Shown: piece after piece, positions 11,201 through 19,119 of the stretch
Position numbering within the stretch: position 1 is the first letter of the stretch
How the letters are laid out: each line of letters starts with the position of its first letter
NCBI RefSeq assembly: GCF_001654865.1
Contig: NZ_LXEO01000002.1
Coordinates: 163,514-227,513, forward strand
Direction: 5' to 3'
DNA from: Buttiauxella noackiae ATCC 51607
GTDB taxonomy: Bacteria; Pseudomonadota; Gammaproteobacteria; Enterobacterales; Enterobacteriaceae
DNA: 64,000 nucleotides
Notes under the pieces: model-generated
Database searches by the model: none
Told to the model about the DNA's origin: nothing
The model's input: only the letters and a program-made list of their open reading frames with translations
Translations under genes and position numbers: made by a program

Positions 11201-11624
11201 CAAAGCGTTTGTGACGGAACGACTGATCAACTGGTCGCTTACCGACACGATCACTCGCGTAGTTATCCGCCTCGGTGTGGCTTACGGGTCTGATCTGGAT
11301 AAAGTACGTGAGATCTTACTGAAAGCTGCACATGAGCATCCGAAAGTGATGCACGACCCTGAGCCAACGGTGTTCTTCACCACCTTCGGGGCCAGCACGT
11401 TGGATCACGAACTGCGCCTGTATGTGCGTGAACTGCGTGACCGCAGCTACACCGTCGATGAGCTAAACCGGACCATCGATCGTCTATGTCGTGAGAACGG
11501 CATTAATATCGCCTTCAACCAACTCGAAGTGCATCTGCGTAATGATAAAGGCGATGAACTGACAGAAGTGAAACGCGATAATAATGGCAAATCAAACGGT
11601 GGTGACATCGTTCCTGCCCAGTAA
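8244..11624 (+). CDS. mscK: Mechanosensitive channel MscK (KefA)
   Basis: 1126 residues (E. coli 1120). This large potassium-sensitive mechanosensitive channel protects against osmotic downshock. A signal peptide is visible (cleavage after VWA, residue 35). It is followed by a long periplasmic coiled-coil-rich domain (to about 500) with many Gln/Leu heptads, about eight membrane helices, and the MscS-like pore and C-terminal domain. The pore helix reads [37 protein letters not shown], the MscS signature. The tail [18 protein letters not shown] matches MscK. It ends convergently with rsmS, 3 bases apart, with no separate terminator visible. Confidence 0.97.
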   Translation: [1126 protein letters not shown]

Positions 11625-11627
11625 AAA

Positions 11628-11783
11628 TTAGCGGGAGGTGTTCTCTTCCCGTTTACGCAAAAAATCCTGACGGACAATCTCAAGCGCTGCGAGCGCGGTT
11701 TCCGTCGGGATTTCATGTTGTTCCAGCAGCATTATCAAATCGACAGCCAGTTTCACTTCTTCTGGTGCGTTTTCCAGCGACAT
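11628..11783 (-). CDS. rsmS: Regulatory protein RsmS (YbaM)
   Basis: A small gene of 51 residues read directly from the minus strand. It begins [20 protein letters not shown] and ends [11 protein letters not shown]. It matches YbaM/RsmS, described in Erwinia/Pectobacterium as a regulator in the Rsm pathway; the E. coli function is unclear. Its ATG follows directly on the TAA stop of the upstream membrane-protein gene (TAA ATG), so translation is probably coupled. In E. coli rsmS lies directly next to priC. Confidence 0.85.
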   Translation of the reverse strand: MSLENAPEEVKLAVDLIMLLEQHEIPTETALAALEIVRQDFLRKREENTSR

Positions 11784-12032
11784 TTAGTTGATCCGTAGTT
11801 TGCGAAATAAAAAGAGAAAAAGCAGCGATCCGGCCACTGCAGCTAACAGCGAGCGCACATCAAGCGTTGCCAATGTACCAATATTAAACACGGCGCAAAT
11901 ATAGCCGCCGATAAGTGCTCCCGCGGTGGTCGTCACGACCGCAATCGCAAACACGCCGCTTCTGGCTGGGCATAATAGTTTCATTATTACCGCGACCAGC
12001 ACACCGATTATTACCCAGGCTAAAAGTCCCAT
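11784..12032 (-). CDS. GlsB/YeaQ/YmgE family small membrane protein
   Basis: 82 residues with three hydrophobic segments (LLAWVIIGVLVAVIMKLL; FAIAVVTTTAGALIGGYICAVF; LLAAVAGSLLFLFLFRKL). The Gly/Ala pattern and the GALIGGYI motif are those of the GlsB/YeaQ/YmgE (transglycosylase-associated) family of stress-induced inner-membrane proteins, whose biochemical role is unknown. It lies between priC and rsmS, where E. coli has no gene, and its stop codon abuts the rsmS start. It looks like an insertion into the priC-rsmS operon. Confidence 0.8.
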   Translation of the reverse strand: MGLLAWVIIGVLVAVIMKLLCPARSGVFAIAVVTTTAGALIGGYICAVFNIGTLATLDVRSLLAAVAGSLLFLFLFRKLRIN

Positions 12033-12060
12033 GGCTTTGCTCCAGATTCACCGACTCTAG

Positions 12061-12597
12061 TTAGCTTAGTCCACGCTCTCGCCTTTCGATTGCACGCTCT
12101 ATACGAGTGAGTGCCTGGCGACAACGCTGCAAACGACCTTCAAGAGCGGCTAGTTCTTTCTGGAGTTTTTGCTGTCCGGCGAGCGTGACTTGTACCGAAA
12201 GTTGGCTTTCACGATCGCTAATCATAATCTGGATGCGGCGCTCATAATCCTGATGGGTTGAGAGCTTCTCATACAAGTTTTCAACCACGGGCGGTTGTGG
12301 ATCATTTTTACGCATCTTCCAGGTCGCCAGTTCACGCTGCAACGCGGAAATCTGTGCCACGAGTTTTTCGGCGAGATAAGCAACTTGCTCCGCTTTGCCG
12401 ACTTTCACGCTAAGCTCTAACTGCGCGAGATTTGCCTGAACTTCGGTCAAATAATCTTTGAGCTGTGTGCTGTGAGTGGAAAACAGTTTACGATCGAAGC
12501 GTGCTTGCGATGCGCGTTGTAACGAGACAGGCGCAATGGCCTGTGCGAGTTCCGCGACGCGAGCATCCAAAGCTTGTAACAGCGCGGCGGTTTTCAC
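12061..12597 (-). CDS. priC: Primosomal replication protein N'' PriC
   Basis: 178 residues, nearly all helical and rich in Gln, Arg and Leu, starting MKTAALLQALDARVAELAQ and ending LTRIERAIERRERGLS. PriC helps reload DnaB helicase at stalled forks through the PriC pathway, interacting with SSB, Rep and DNA. The length and the conserved FDRKLFS and SDRESQL segments fit the family. It is divergent from ybaN, 45 bases away, and heads a likely operon with the GlsB-like gene and rsmS. Confidence 0.95.
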   Translation of the reverse strand: MKTAALLQALDARVAELAQAIAPVSLQRASQARFDRKLFSTHSTQLKDYLTEVQANLAQLELSVKVGKAEQVAYLAEKLVAQISALQRELATWKMRKNDPQPPVVENLYEKLSTHQDYERRIQIMISDRESQLSVQVTLAGQQKLQKELAALEGRLQRCRQALTRIERAIERRERGLS

Positions 12598-12642
12598 AAA
12601 ATGAATCTCCAGTGTTGCACGTGTTTAAGTACGGAATAATGA

Positions 12643-13020
12643 ATGAAACGGATCATTTTAATCATCATTGGTTGGCTGGCGGTAGTCCTTGCGACGCTGG
12701 GTGTTGTCTTGCCTTTACTTCCCACAACCCCATTTTTGCTGCTGGCGGCCTGGTGCTTCGCCCGTTCCTCGCCGCGCTTTCATCACTGGTTACTGTACCG
12801 CTCATGGTTCGGCAGTTATATCCGCCACTGGCAGGACCATCGTGCGTTGCCGCCTGGAGCTAAACCCAGAGCACTGATTTTCATCGTATTAACCTTTGCG
12901 GTGTCCCTTTATCTGGTCAATATTCTGTGGGTCAGACTACTATTATTAGTGATGATGTGCGCACTGCTGTTCTTTATGTGGCGGATGCCGGTAATTGATG
13001 AAAAGCAACAAAAGCCATAA
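12643..13020 (+). CDS. ybaN: Inner membrane protein YbaN (DUF454)
   Basis: 125 residues, matching YbaN (MKRIILIIIGWLAVVLATLG, LPLLPTTPFLLLAAWCFARSSPRFH). Three to four membrane helices are apparent, with the conserved LPTTPF loop characteristic of DUF454. Its function is unknown. It sits between divergent priC and apt, as in E. coli. Confidence 0.9.
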   Translation: MKRIILIIIGWLAVVLATLGVVLPLLPTTPFLLLAAWCFARSSPRFHHWLLYRSWFGSYIRHWQDHRALPPGAKPRALIFIVLTFAVSLYLVNILWVRLLLLVMMCALLFFMWRMPVIDEKQQKP

Positions 13021-13092
13021 ACCGCATTTGCAGTGGTTGCAATTGTTGGTGCCAGCCAGTAAATTCGACCGTTTTCGAGCATGGTATGGCTG

Positions 13093-13120
13093 ATTAATGA
13101 ATCATCAATACTTCATTAAT
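13093..13120. repeat. AT-rich inverted repeat upstream of apt
   Basis: ATTAATGAA and TTCATTAAT form a 9-bp inverted repeat with a 10-base centre, about 50 bases before the apt start codon. It could be an operator or a 5' untranslated hairpin; no known regulator motif is recognised. Confidence 0.4.
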
Positions 13121-13169
13121 TAACCCGATCCGTGCTTTGTTAGAACCATGTTTTTAGCAGGCATTAATT

Positions 13170-13721
13170 ATGACCGCGACTGCGCAGCAGCTTGAATATC
13201 TGAAAAATAGCATCAAAAGTATTCCAGACTACCCAAAACCTGGGATCTTATTCCGTGACGTTACCAGCTTGCTTGAAGATCCGAAAGCCTACGCCACCAG
13301 CATCGAGTTATTAGTCTCACGCTTCAAAGACGCCGGCATCACTAAAGTGGTGGGTACTGAAGCGCGTGGGTTTTTATTTGGTGCACCGGTTGCGCTGGAA
13401 CTGGGTGTCGGCTTCGTCCCGGTACGCAAGCCTGGCAAACTTCCGCGTGAAACTATCGCTGAAAATTACGAACTGGAATACGGCACCGATCAACTGGAAA
13501 TCCACGTTGATGCAATCGAGCCTGGCGACAAAGTTCTGGTAGTGGACGATCTGCTGGCAACTGGCGGCACCATCGAAGCAACAGTGAAACTTATCCGCCG
13601 TTTGGGTGGGGAAGTGACCGACGCTGCGTTTATCATCAATCTGTTTGATATTGGTGGTGAACAGCGCCTGGAAAAAATGGGTGTGAAAAGCTACAGCCTC
13701 GTCCTTTTCCCTGGTCACTGA
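13170..13721 (+). CDS. apt: Adenine phosphoribosyltransferase
   Basis: 183 residues, the E. coli length, starting [18 protein letters not shown]. The enzyme makes AMP and pyrophosphate from adenine and PRPP in cytoplasmic purine salvage. The PRPP-binding motif [13 protein letters not shown] (about 122-134), the flexible loop [19 protein letters not shown] and the [14 protein letters not shown] segment are all intact. A hairpin lies between it and dnaX, 100 bases further on. Confidence 0.97.
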   Translation: MTATAQQLEYLKNSIKSIPDYPKPGILFRDVTSLLEDPKAYATSIELLVSRFKDAGITKVVGTEARGFLFGAPVALELGVGFVPVRKPGKLPRETIAENYELEYGTDQLEIHVDAIEPGDKVLVVDDLLATGGTIEATVKLIRRLGGEVTDAAFIINLFDIGGEQRLEKMGVKSYSLVLFPGH

Positions 13722-13745
13722 GTTCAGCCTCACTTCTTCAATCTC

Positions 13746-13770
13746 AAGCCTCGCCCGATGGGTGAGGCTT
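13746..13770 (+). terminator. Hairpin between apt and dnaX
   Basis: AAGCCTCGCCC-GAT-GGGTGAGGCTT forms a strong stem, followed by ATGTTAGC with no long T-run. It is probably a transcript-end or attenuating hairpin after apt. Confidence 0.5.
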
Positions 13771-13820
13771 ATGTTAGCATTACCCCCCAATTCACACCCG
13801 CGATGTAGAGCCTATCTCGT

Positions 13821-15740
13821 ATGAGCTACCAGGTCTTAGCCCGCAAATGGCGGCCACAAACTTTTGCTGATGTTGTCGGCCAGCAACACGTGTTGACTGC
13901 TCTGGCTAATGGCTTATCCATGGGCCGAATCCATCACGCCTATCTCTTTTCGGGGACGCGCGGCGTGGGTAAAACATCTATCGCTCGCCTGCTGGCGAAA
14001 GGGTTAAATTGTGAAACCGGCATTACCGCCACCCCTTGTGGTGTGTGCGACAATTGCCGCGAAATCGAACAAGGCCGCTTTGTTGACCTGATTGAAATCG
14101 ACGCCGCCTCGCGAACCAAAGTAGAAGATACCCGTGACTTGCTGGACAACGTTCAGTACGCCCCGGCGCGGGGCCGTTTCAAAGTCTATCTGATCGATGA
14201 AGTGCATATGCTCTCCCGCCATAGCTTCAACGCATTGTTGAAGACGCTGGAAGAGCCGCCATCGCACGTCAAATTCCTGCTGGCAACTACCGATCCGCAA
14301 AAATTGCCGGTCACGATTCTTTCGCGTTGTCTGCAATTCCACCTGAAAGCGCTGGATGTTGAACAAATCCGCCATCAACTGGAATACATTCTTGGCGAAG
14401 AAAAAATCCCCAGCGAAACCCGTGCGTTGCAACTGTTGGCTCGCGCTGCAGATGGCAGCCTGCGTGATGCGCTAAGCCTTACCGACCAGGCGATTGCCAG
14501 TGGTGATGGGCAGGTAACAACCGCCGCTGTCAGCACGATGTTGGGTACGCTCGATGACGACCAGGCTCTTTCGCTAGTAGAGGCGATGGTGCAGGCTGAT
14601 GGTGAGCGAGTGATGAACTTGCTTAATGAAGCCGCCGGGCGTGGTGTTGAGTGGGAAGCGTTGCTGGTGGAAATGCTGAGTTTGCTGCACCGCGTGGCAA
14701 TGGTTCAGCTTTCGCCTGCCGCTTTGGGCAGCGACATGGCCGCGATTGAACAGCGTATGCGTGAGCTGGCGCGCGTCGTGCCACCTGCTGAAGTCCAACT
14801 TTATTACCAAACCTTGCTGATTGGCCGCAAAGAGCTTTCCTGGGCACCAGATCGCCGCATGGGCATAGAAATGACGCTGCTGCGCGCGCTGGCATTCCAC
14901 CCGCGCAAGCCACTCCCGGAGCCCGAACAACCGCGGCAGGCACAAAGTATTCCGGTGGTGAACCCTGTTCCGGTGCGTCAACAAATGGCACCCGCGCCAC
15001 GGCCAAATGAGTCTGCGCTGCCAGACACCACCAGTCAGGTGTTGCAAGCGCGAACACAGCTCATGCGCCAGCAGGGAGCCAACAAAGCAAAAAAGAGTGA
15101 GCCGGCAGCGCCAAATCTAGCGCGGCCGGCAAAGAACAGCACCGCTCTGGAACGTTTAGCCTCGGTGAGCGAGCGTATCCAGTCCCGGCCCGCAGCGCTT
15201 ACAGAAGAAAAGCCTGAGCCTAAGCCCGAAGCTTATCGCTGGAAGTCGCAAATTGTTTCTGATGTCGTTGAAGAACCCGTTGCGACACCAAAAGCATTAA
15301 AGCGCGCGATGGAGCATGAGAAAACACCTGAGCTTGCGCAGAAGCTTGCTCTGGAGGCCATTGAGCGTGATAGCTGGTCGGCTGAAATTAGCCAGCTGGT
15401 GTTACCGAAATTAGTGCAGCAATTGGCACTAAATGCCTGGAAAGAGCAGGACGGTAATCGTGTCTGTTTGCACTTGCGTCCGGCACTAAGGCATTTGAAT
15501 TCACCGTCGGCACAGAAAACGCTGGCGGACGCGATGAGTACTTTTAGTGGTGAAACTGTTGAGCTGACTATTATTGAAGATGATAATCTTGCGCAACGTA
15601 CCCCGCTTGAGTGGCGTCAGGCTATCTACGAAGAGAAGCTTGCGAACGCGCGGGAATCAATGAGAACTGACAATAACATTCAGACACTGCGTCGTTTCTT
15701 TGATGCGGAACTGGATGAAGACAGTATTCGACCTATTTGA
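13821..15740 (+). CDS. dnaX: DNA polymerase III subunits tau and gamma
   Basis: 639 residues (E. coli 643). Tau is the clamp-loader ATPase and organiser of the replisome; gamma is a shorter frameshift product. The AAA+ module has the Walker A motif GTRGVGKTS, the zinc cysteines in LNCETG...CGVCDNC, the Walker B/DExx motif YLIDEVHM and the sensor 1 segment LATTDPQKLP. The middle is Pro/Ala/Glu-rich and the tau-specific C-terminal domain binds DnaE and DnaB. An internal frameshift signal at 15073-15130 yields gamma (separate entry). ybaB follows after an ERIC element. Confidence 0.97.
   Translation: MSYQVLARKWRPQTFADVVGQQHVLTALANGLSMGRIHHAYLFSGTRGVGKTSIARLLAKGLNCETGITATPCGVCDNCREIEQGRFVDLIEIDAASRTKVEDTRDLLDNVQYAPARGRFKVYLIDEVHMLSRHSFNALLKTLEEPPSHVKFLLATTDPQKLPVTILSRCLQFHLKALDVEQIRHQLEYILGEEKIPSETRALQLLARAADGSLRDALSLTDQAIASGDGQVTTAAVSTMLGTLDDDQALSLVEAMVQADGERVMNLLNEAAGRGVEWEALLVEMLSLLHRVAMVQLSPAALGSDMAAIEQRMRELARVVPPAEVQLYYQTLLIGRKELSWAPDRRMGIEMTLLRALAFHPRKPLPEPEQPRQAQSIPVVNPVPVRQQMAPAPRPNESALPDTTSQVLQARTQLMRQQGANKAKKSEPAAPNLARPAKNSTALERLASVSERIQSRPAALTEEKPEPKPEAYRWKSQIVSDVVEEPVATPKALKRAMEHEKTPELAQKLALEAIERDSWSAEISQLVLPKLVQQLALNAWKEQDGNRVCLHLRPALRHLNSPSAQKTLADAMSTFSGETVELTIIEDDNLAQRTPLEWRQAIYEEKLANARESMRTDNNIQTLRRFFDAELDEDSIRPI
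15073..15130 (+). promoter_or_regulatory. Programmed -1 frameshift signal (tau to gamma)
   Basis: The slippery heptamer A AAA AAG is at 15089-15095, codons in dnaX frame. A Shine-Dalgarno-like AGGGAG lies at 15073-15078, about 10 bases upstream. Downstream, GCCGGC (15101-15106) pairs with GCCGGC (15125-15130), extended by GCGC/GCGC inside. After a -1 shift the ribosome reads GAG then TGA, giving a gamma of 426 residues. All three elements match the well-studied E. coli signal. Confidence 0.93.
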
Positions 15741-15787
15741 CAGACCAGCCACGCTGGTTTGTTGTAAACCCTGATAGCCGTTAATTG

Positions 15788-15911
15788 TTATACCCACTAG
15801 CATTCGAGTTGCGGGTAGGCGGCCAGAACGAGAATCTCCAGGAGCTTACTTGAGTAAGTGACTGGAGTGAGCGTCTGCAGCCAACACCCCGGCAGCTTGA
15901 AGGATGATGGG
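15788..15911. repeat. ERIC element between dnaX and ybaB
   Basis: About 124 bases carrying the conserved ERIC core (CAGGAGCTTAC-TTGAG-TAAGTGACTGGAGTGAGCG), the sequence family behind the ERIC PCR primers. The outer parts GAGTTGCGGGTAGGCGGC and GCAGCCAACACC...GCAGCTTGAAG match the other copies in this window. It lies inside the dnaX-ybaB transcription unit and ends about 40 bases before the ybaB start. Confidence 0.9.
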
Positions 15912-15950
15912 TAGATGCGGTTAGTCGGCCCGAGCAAAAGAGAGAAGACT

Positions 15951-16280
15951 ATGTTTGGAAAAGGCGGTCTGGGCAACATCATGAAGCAAGCCCAGCAGAT
16001 GCAGGAAAAAATGGCCCAGGTTCAGGAAGAAATCGCCCAAATGGAAGTCACTGGCGAATCTGGCGCGGGTCTGGTTAAAGTGACCATCAATGGTGCTCAC
16101 AACTGCCGTCGCGTGGAAATCGATCCAAGCCTGATGGAAGACGACAAAGAGATGGTTGAAGACTTGGTTGCTGCGGCCTTCAACGATGCCGCTCGCCGTA
16201 TTGGCGAAGCGCAGAAAGAAAAAATGGCGGGTGTTTCCAGCGGGATGCAGTTGCCACCAGGCTTCAAAATGCCGTTTTGA
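15951..16280 (+). CDS. ybaB: Nucleoid-associated protein YbaB (EbfC family)
   Basis: 109 residues from [21 protein letters not shown], preceded by AGAGAAGA; the upstream in-frame start at 15915 would run into the ERIC element. YbaB/EbfC dimers bind DNA and associate with the nucleoid. The tail [16 protein letters not shown] is typical. In E. coli it is transcribed with dnaX and recR; here recR is displaced about 2.8 kb by an inserted LysR/pirin/hydrolase cassette. Confidence 0.95.
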   Translation: MFGKGGLGNIMKQAQQMQEKMAQVQEEIAQMEVTGESGAGLVKVTINGAHNCRRVEIDPSLMEDDKEMVEDLVAAAFNDAARRIGEAQKEKMAGVSSGMQLPPGFKMPF

Positions 16281-16287
16281 TCAGTTT

Positions 16288-16370
16288 GGCGGATGACGCA
16301 TACGTTTATCCGCCCTACGATTGACGCTGTTTGTCTTTTGTAGGTCGGGTAAGCGCAGCGTCACCCGACA
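16288..16370. repeat. Paired REP elements (BIME) after ybaB
   Basis: Two REP-type palindromes lie in opposite orientation: GGCGGATGACGCATACGTTT followed by ATCCGCCCTAC, and TGTAGGTCGGGTAAGCGC followed by AGCGTCACCCGACA. They fill the gap between convergent ybaB and the LysR gene, where such elements typically act as mRNA-end structures or gyrase sites. Confidence 0.8.
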
Positions 16371-16378
16371 TGACATTC

Positions 16379-17290
16379 TCACTCCTCCTCAAACCCCGCA
16401 TAACTCTCCACCAGAAAATCAATTAATGCCCTGACCGCCGGTAACTGGCCGCGCCGTGAAGGAAACACCAAATGAATAACCTCACGCCTCGCTCGCCACT
16501 CTGGTAACAAACGTACCAGGCTTCCGTCTGCCAGTTGCTTGTTAACCATTAGTATTGGTAACTGAACCACACCCACACCTGCCAGCGCAGCCGCTCGTAG
16601 CGCATCCATATCGGTGGTCACAAAGCGTGGTTTGTGGTGCAGCGTCACTTCCTGATTATCCGGGCCGAACAGACACCAGCGATAAACTTGCTGTGGTTTT
16701 GATAACGCAAGGCTGGGCCAATGCTGAAGATCTGCCGGTGACGCTGGGGTGGTAAAGCGCTCAACCAGTTCGGGGCTGGCAACCAGGCACATGCCGCGAT
16801 CTGCCAGTTTACGCATCACCAGATCGCTATCGTCCAGAGGCAATGGGCGTACCCGCACCGCTAAGTCGACATTTTCATTGAGCACATCAACCTGGCGATT
16901 TGTCTCTTCAAGCTGCACGGTGACTTGCGGATAAAGGGCCATAAATTTCGCCAGCATCTCCCCGATATGCACATGCAGCAGGGCAATTGGGCAGCTCAGG
17001 CGAATCAGCCCACGAGGCTCTGCGCGTAACGAATTAATCGCTTCCTGCGCAGCTTCGGCTTCAATAATCATCGCCTTGCAGTGGCGATAAAAAATCTGCC
17101 CGGCTTCGGTTACCGTGAAACTGCGTGTTGAACGTTGAATCAGGCGTGTCTCCAGGCTCTCTTCCAATAGCGCAATACGGCGACTCAAGCGTGATTTTGG
17201 AATCCCGATAACGCGGCTTGCAGGAGAAAACCCTCCGTTATCCACCACTTGCACGAAATACCATAGATCGTTGAGGTCTTGCATTTTCAT
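16379..17290 (-). CDS. LysR-family transcriptional regulator
   Basis: 303 residues. An N-terminal winged helix-turn-helix (about 5-65; VVDNGGFSPASRVIGIPKSRLSRRIALLEE) is followed by a periplasmic-binding-like effector domain (about 90-300; AEPRGLIRLSCPIALLHVHIG, GVGVVQLPILMV). It reads like the group of LysR regulators often found beside pirin and quinone-related genes, but I cannot assign a named orthologue. It is divergent from a pirin gene about 100 bases away, and LysR regulators usually control the divergent neighbour. The ATG at 17290 has AGGA in range; the ATG at 17284 is an alternative. Confidence 0.88.
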   Translation of the reverse strand: MKMQDLNDLWYFVQVVDNGGFSPASRVIGIPKSRLSRRIALLEESLETRLIQRSTRSFTVTEAGQIFYRHCKAMIIEAEAAQEAINSLRAEPRGLIRLSCPIALLHVHIGEMLAKFMALYPQVTVQLEETNRQVDVLNENVDLAVRVRPLPLDDSDLVMRKLADRGMCLVASPELVERFTTPASPADLQHWPSLALSKPQQVYRWCLFGPDNQEVTLHHKPRFVTTDMDALRAAALAGVGVVQLPILMVNKQLADGSLVRLLPEWRARREVIHLVFPSRRGQLPAVRALIDFLVESYAGFEEE

Positions 17291-17394
17291 TGTCCTGTTT
17301 ATGGAACACTGAGTTCATTTTGAGAGTCTACCGGCTAATTCGTCTTATGAGTAAGCTTTATCTCAACAGAAATCGACACTCAATGGAGATAACG

Positions 17395-18261
17395 ATGAAA
17401 TCAATTCTTGGCGTTTATTCAGCACCTGCTTCCCACTGGGTGGGCGATGGCTTCCCGGTTCGCTCACTGTTTTCTTACTCAAAATTTGAAAAACAGCTCA
17501 GCCCGTTCCTGCTGCTCGATTACGCAGGCCCAGCGGAATTTAAGCCGAGCAACAAAGGGCAGCGTGGCGTAGATGTACACCCGCACCGTGGTTTTGAAAC
17601 CGTCACCATCGTCTACAAAGGTGAAGTTGCGCACCGTGACTCCACCGGCAGCGGCGGGGTGATTGGCCCGGGTGACGTGCAGTGGATGACCGCAGGTAGT
17701 GGCATTTTGCATGAAGAGTTCCACTCACCGGCATTTAGCGAGAAGGGCGGTACGCTTGAAATGGTTCAGCTGTGGGTCAACTTGCCAGCCAAAGACAAAT
17801 CGACACCACCGAACTACCAGTCCATTACCGACACTGATATTCCGGTCGTGACACTGCCAGATAACGCAGGCCAGGTGCGAGTCATCGCTGGCGAAATGGA
17901 TGGCGCAAAAGGCCCGGCACATACGTTTTCACCGCTGCGTGTGCTGGATATGCGGCTCAATGCGCACAGTTCTACGCAACTGACGCTGCCAGATGGCTGG
18001 AACACGGCGCTGGTGGTGCTCAAGGGCACCGTACAGGTCAATGGGCAGGAAATTGCTCGCGAAGCACAACTGGTCGTGCTGGATGCGAAAGGGGAGACGG
18101 TAACGCTTGAAGCCAATAACGACGCCGTTGTGTTGGTGTTGAGCGGTGAGCCACTTAATGAGCCAGTGGTCGGTTATGGGCCATTTGTGATGAACACTCG
18201 TGAAGAAATCAAAGAGGCCATTGACGATTTTAACAGCGGAAAATTTGGCCAGAAAGTTTAA
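17395..18261 (+). CDS. Pirin family cupin protein
   Basis: 288 residues starting MKSILGVYSAPASHWVGDGF, with GGAGA seven bases before the ATG. It has the two-cupin fold of the pirin family, which includes quercetin 2,3-dioxygenase-like enzymes and redox-linked regulators. The metal-site residues are visible in the N-terminal cupin: DVHPHRGFETVT gives two histidines, and GSGILHEEF gives the third His and the Glu. The length is that of the full pirin type rather than the shorter YhhW (231) or YhaK (233). It is expected to be the target of the divergent LysR regulator; its substrate is unknown. Confidence 0.88.
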   Translation: MKSILGVYSAPASHWVGDGFPVRSLFSYSKFEKQLSPFLLLDYAGPAEFKPSNKGQRGVDVHPHRGFETVTIVYKGEVAHRDSTGSGGVIGPGDVQWMTAGSGILHEEFHSPAFSEKGGTLEMVQLWVNLPAKDKSTPPNYQSITDTDIPVVTLPDNAGQVRVIAGEMDGAKGPAHTFSPLRVLDMRLNAHSSTQLTLPDGWNTALVVLKGTVQVNGQEIAREAQLVVLDAKGETVTLEANNDAVVLVLSGEPLNEPVVGYGPFVMNTREEIKEAIDDFNSGKFGQKV

Positions 18262-18269
18262 CTAGCATA

Positions 18270-18299
18270 AACGGCTATCGTCCCGGTAGCCGTTAATTT
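18270..18299 (+). terminator. Hairpin after the pirin gene
   Basis: AACGGCTA and TAGCCGTT form a stem followed by AATTTTC. It may attenuate transcription between the pirin gene and the downstream hydrolase. Confidence 0.6.
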
Positions 18300-18336
18300 T
18301 CAGTAGTTTATTTAGTAAATAAAAGAGGATATAAAC

Positions 18337-19014
18337 ATGTCACCTGCAAACTTTAATGGACAAATTCCTACAATTGACCCTAACGACGCGGTCATGCTGC
18401 TTATCGACCATCAAAGTGGTTTGTTCCAACTGGTGCACGATATGCCAATGCCAACTTTACGCACTCACGCCACCGTGCTTGCTAAAGTTGCCACGCTTGC
18501 CAACATTCCGGTGATCACCACCGCTTCTGTGCCACAAGGCCCGAACGGCCCGCTGATCCCTGAAATCCACCAGTACGCACCGCATGCTCAATATGTGCCG
18601 CGCAAAGGTGAAATCAATGCCTGGGACAACCCCGATTTCGTCGCTGCGGTAAAAGCTACCGGGCGTAAAACTCTGATTATTGCCGGTACTGTAACCAGCG
18701 TATGCATGGCTTTCCCGGCGATCAGTGCTGCGGCCGAAGGTTTTAAAGTCTTTGCGGTAATTGATGCCTCAGGTACCTATTCCAAAATGGCCCAGGAAGT
18801 GACTTTGGCACGTGTGGTGCAGGCGGGGGTTGTACCGATGGATACCGCAGCCGTAGTAGCAGAAGTCCAGCACACCTGGAACCGTGACGATGCTATGGAG
18901 TGGGCAAATCTGTGGGGTGGTGTGTTTATTGAGTATGGCTTGCTGATGGAAAGCTACCAAAAAGCGCAAGACGTAGTGACCAATCAAGAGCAACTCGACT
19001 CCCAACGCGCTTAA
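18337..19014 (+). CDS. Isochorismatase-family cysteine hydrolase (YcaC-like)
   Basis: 225 residues, closely resembling E. coli YcaC (208). The family is built on the isochorismatase fold with a Cys nucleophile; YcaC itself has no proven substrate. The expected triad is present: Asp24 ([10 protein letters not shown]), a basic residue in [13 protein letters not shown] (Arg89) and Cys123 ([14 protein letters not shown]). AGAGGA precedes the ATG. It lies 75 bases after the pirin gene on the same strand and ends in a terminator, so the two probably form one unit controlled by the LysR protein. Confidence 0.88.
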   Translation: MSPANFNGQIPTIDPNDAVMLLIDHQSGLFQLVHDMPMPTLRTHATVLAKVATLANIPVITTASVPQGPNGPLIPEIHQYAPHAQYVPRKGEINAWDNPDFVAAVKATGRKTLIIAGTVTSVCMAFPAISAAAEGFKVFAVIDASGTYSKMAQEVTLARVVQAGVVPMDTAAVVAEVQHTWNRDDAMEWANLWGGVFIEYGLLMESYQKAQDVVTNQEQLDSQRA

Positions 19015-19020
19015 AAGTTT

Positions 19021-19057
19021 TCCCCTTGCGCAGCACCTCGCACAAGGGGATTATTTT
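19021..19057 (+). terminator. Rho-independent terminator after the YcaC-like gene
   Basis: TCCCCTTG and CAAGGGGA form an 8-bp stem followed by TTATTTTC. It insulates recR from the inserted cassette. Confidence 0.75.
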
Positions 19058-19119
19058 CTATGTCCTTCCACGGGGCTAATGTTAGGCTATGGCCCACTCT
19101 TTTTTCAGAAGTCTGAGCG

